NCBI GenBank assembly: GCA_007122045.1 | Contig: SKJM01000768.1 | Coordinates: 1 to 6,126, forward strand | Source of the DNA: Planctomycetales bacterium | GTDB taxonomy: Bacteria; Planctomycetota; Planctomycetia; Pirellulales; Thermoguttaceae | Reading direction: 5' to 3' | DNA length: 6,126 nucleotides | In this document: positions 5,720 to 6,126 of the stretch, piece by piece | Numbering within the stretch: the stretch's first letter is position 1 | Layout: each line of letters begins with the position of its first letter | Made by a program: the position numbers and the translations under genes | The notes under the pieces: model-generated | What the model saw: the letters and a program-made list of their open reading frames with translations, nothing else | Told to the model about the DNA's origin: nothing | Database searches by the model: none

Positions 5720-6126
5720 ATGTCTGCCGCGTGCGCCGGGCGGCGCGGGCTGACGCTGCTCGAACTGCTCATCGCCACGTCGATCATGGCCATGGTGGTC
5801 GTCACGCTGGGCACGCTGGCCCACGGCGTGCAATCGGCGTTCGAGTACACCGAGGGCCACGGGCTGGCCGTTCAGCACGCGCGGGTCGTTCTGGACCGAA
5901 TTGCCCGCCGCGTGGAAGACGCGACGGCCAACGAGCATTTTCCCGGCTTTCTGGTGGTGCCGTGGCGCGAAGGGAGCCTGGAGTTCCCCGAGGTGCTCGT
6001 GGTGTGGCATCCGGACGGGGAGGCGGCCGATCCCGATGGTTTGCCGCGTTACGACGAGTTGGTCATCTACGCTCCGAACCTGAGCGTACCCAGCCAATTG
6101 CTGGAGTTCACGATACCTTCCGACAC
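5720..6126 (+). CDS. Second prepilin-type pseudopilin, GspJ-like (3' end missing)
   Basis: Translating from the ATG one base after the preceding TGA gives 135 codons open to the window edge. The leader MSAACAGRRG is followed by LTLLELLIATSIMAMVVV (11-28). Prepilin peptidase should cut between Gly10 and Leu11, and Glu15 is the +5 glutamate. The helix continues into a stretch with HARVVLDRIARRVEDA (55-70), like the GspJ/PulJ pseudopilin pattern of a long helix followed by a beta domain. An alternative in-frame ATG at 5702 would overlap the upstream gene by 17 bases and lengthen the leader by 6 residues. Neither start has a clear ribosome site, so translational coupling across TGATATG is likely. 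Together with the gene before it, this suggests a type II secretion or pilus minor-pilin operon that continues downstream. The GspJ label rests on gene order and the N-terminal pattern. Confidence 0.82.
   Translation, partial: MSAACAGRRGLTLLELLIATSIMAMVVVTLGTLAHGVQSAFEYTEGHGLAVQHARVVLDRIARRVEDATANEHFPGFLVVPWREGSLEFPEVLVVWHPDGEAADPDGLPRYDELVIYAPNLSVPSQLLEFTIPSD

Noticed and set aside
5303..6097. A 264-residue minus-strand open frame opposite the pseudopilins
   Set aside because: It is low-complexity Arg/Gly/Pro sequence, while both plus-strand frames have proper prepilin cut sites and +5 glutamates.

Overview
The window is GC-rich, densely coded bacterial DNA with no RNA gene, CRISPR array or transposase. 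The gene types suggest a planctomycete (Pirellulales-like) or a close relative: a Tat-exported Gfo/Idh/MocA oxidoreductase, an FAD oxidoreductase fused to a golvesin-type domain, an exported calcineurin-like phosphoesterase, and a pair of small pseudopilins. This assignment rests on general knowledge of such genomes and was not tested by any search.

Layout. Positions 1-813 hold the 3' part of an FAD-dependent oxidoreductase with a C-terminal golvesin/xanthan-lyase-like domain. A 349-bp spacer follows, with a GC hairpin after the stop and two inverted copies of a degenerate REP-like element. Next are a Tat-signal Gfo/Idh/MocA oxidoreductase (1163-2575) and a secreted metallophosphoesterase (2733-3572), each with its own AGGAG site, and the second with a possible promoter of its own. 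The convergent gap 3573-3769 carries a third copy of the REP-like element. On the minus strand, 3770-4699 encodes a membrane-anchored spermidine-synthase-fold protein with a good sigma-70-type promoter. The divergent spacer 4700-5187 contains a perfect 25-bp inverted repeat. Beyond it are two plus-strand pseudopilin genes one base apart. The second runs off the window and lies in a frame I translated by hand.

How the genes fit together. The first three genes look like accessory catabolic or extracytoplasmic enzymes: a redox enzyme with a carbohydrate-type accessory domain, an exported sugar-type oxidoreductase and an exported phosphoesterase. They do not form an obvious single pathway. The two pseudopilins are probably the start of, or a part of, a type II secretion or type IV pilus minor-pilin operon that continues downstream. 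I see no convincing new multi-gene system. The most unusual items are non-coding: the nested perfect inverted repeat at 4816-4876 and the three-copy REP-like family. Among the proteins, the one most worth checking is the spermidine-synthase-like protein, because its motif and topology do not fit a classical enzyme.
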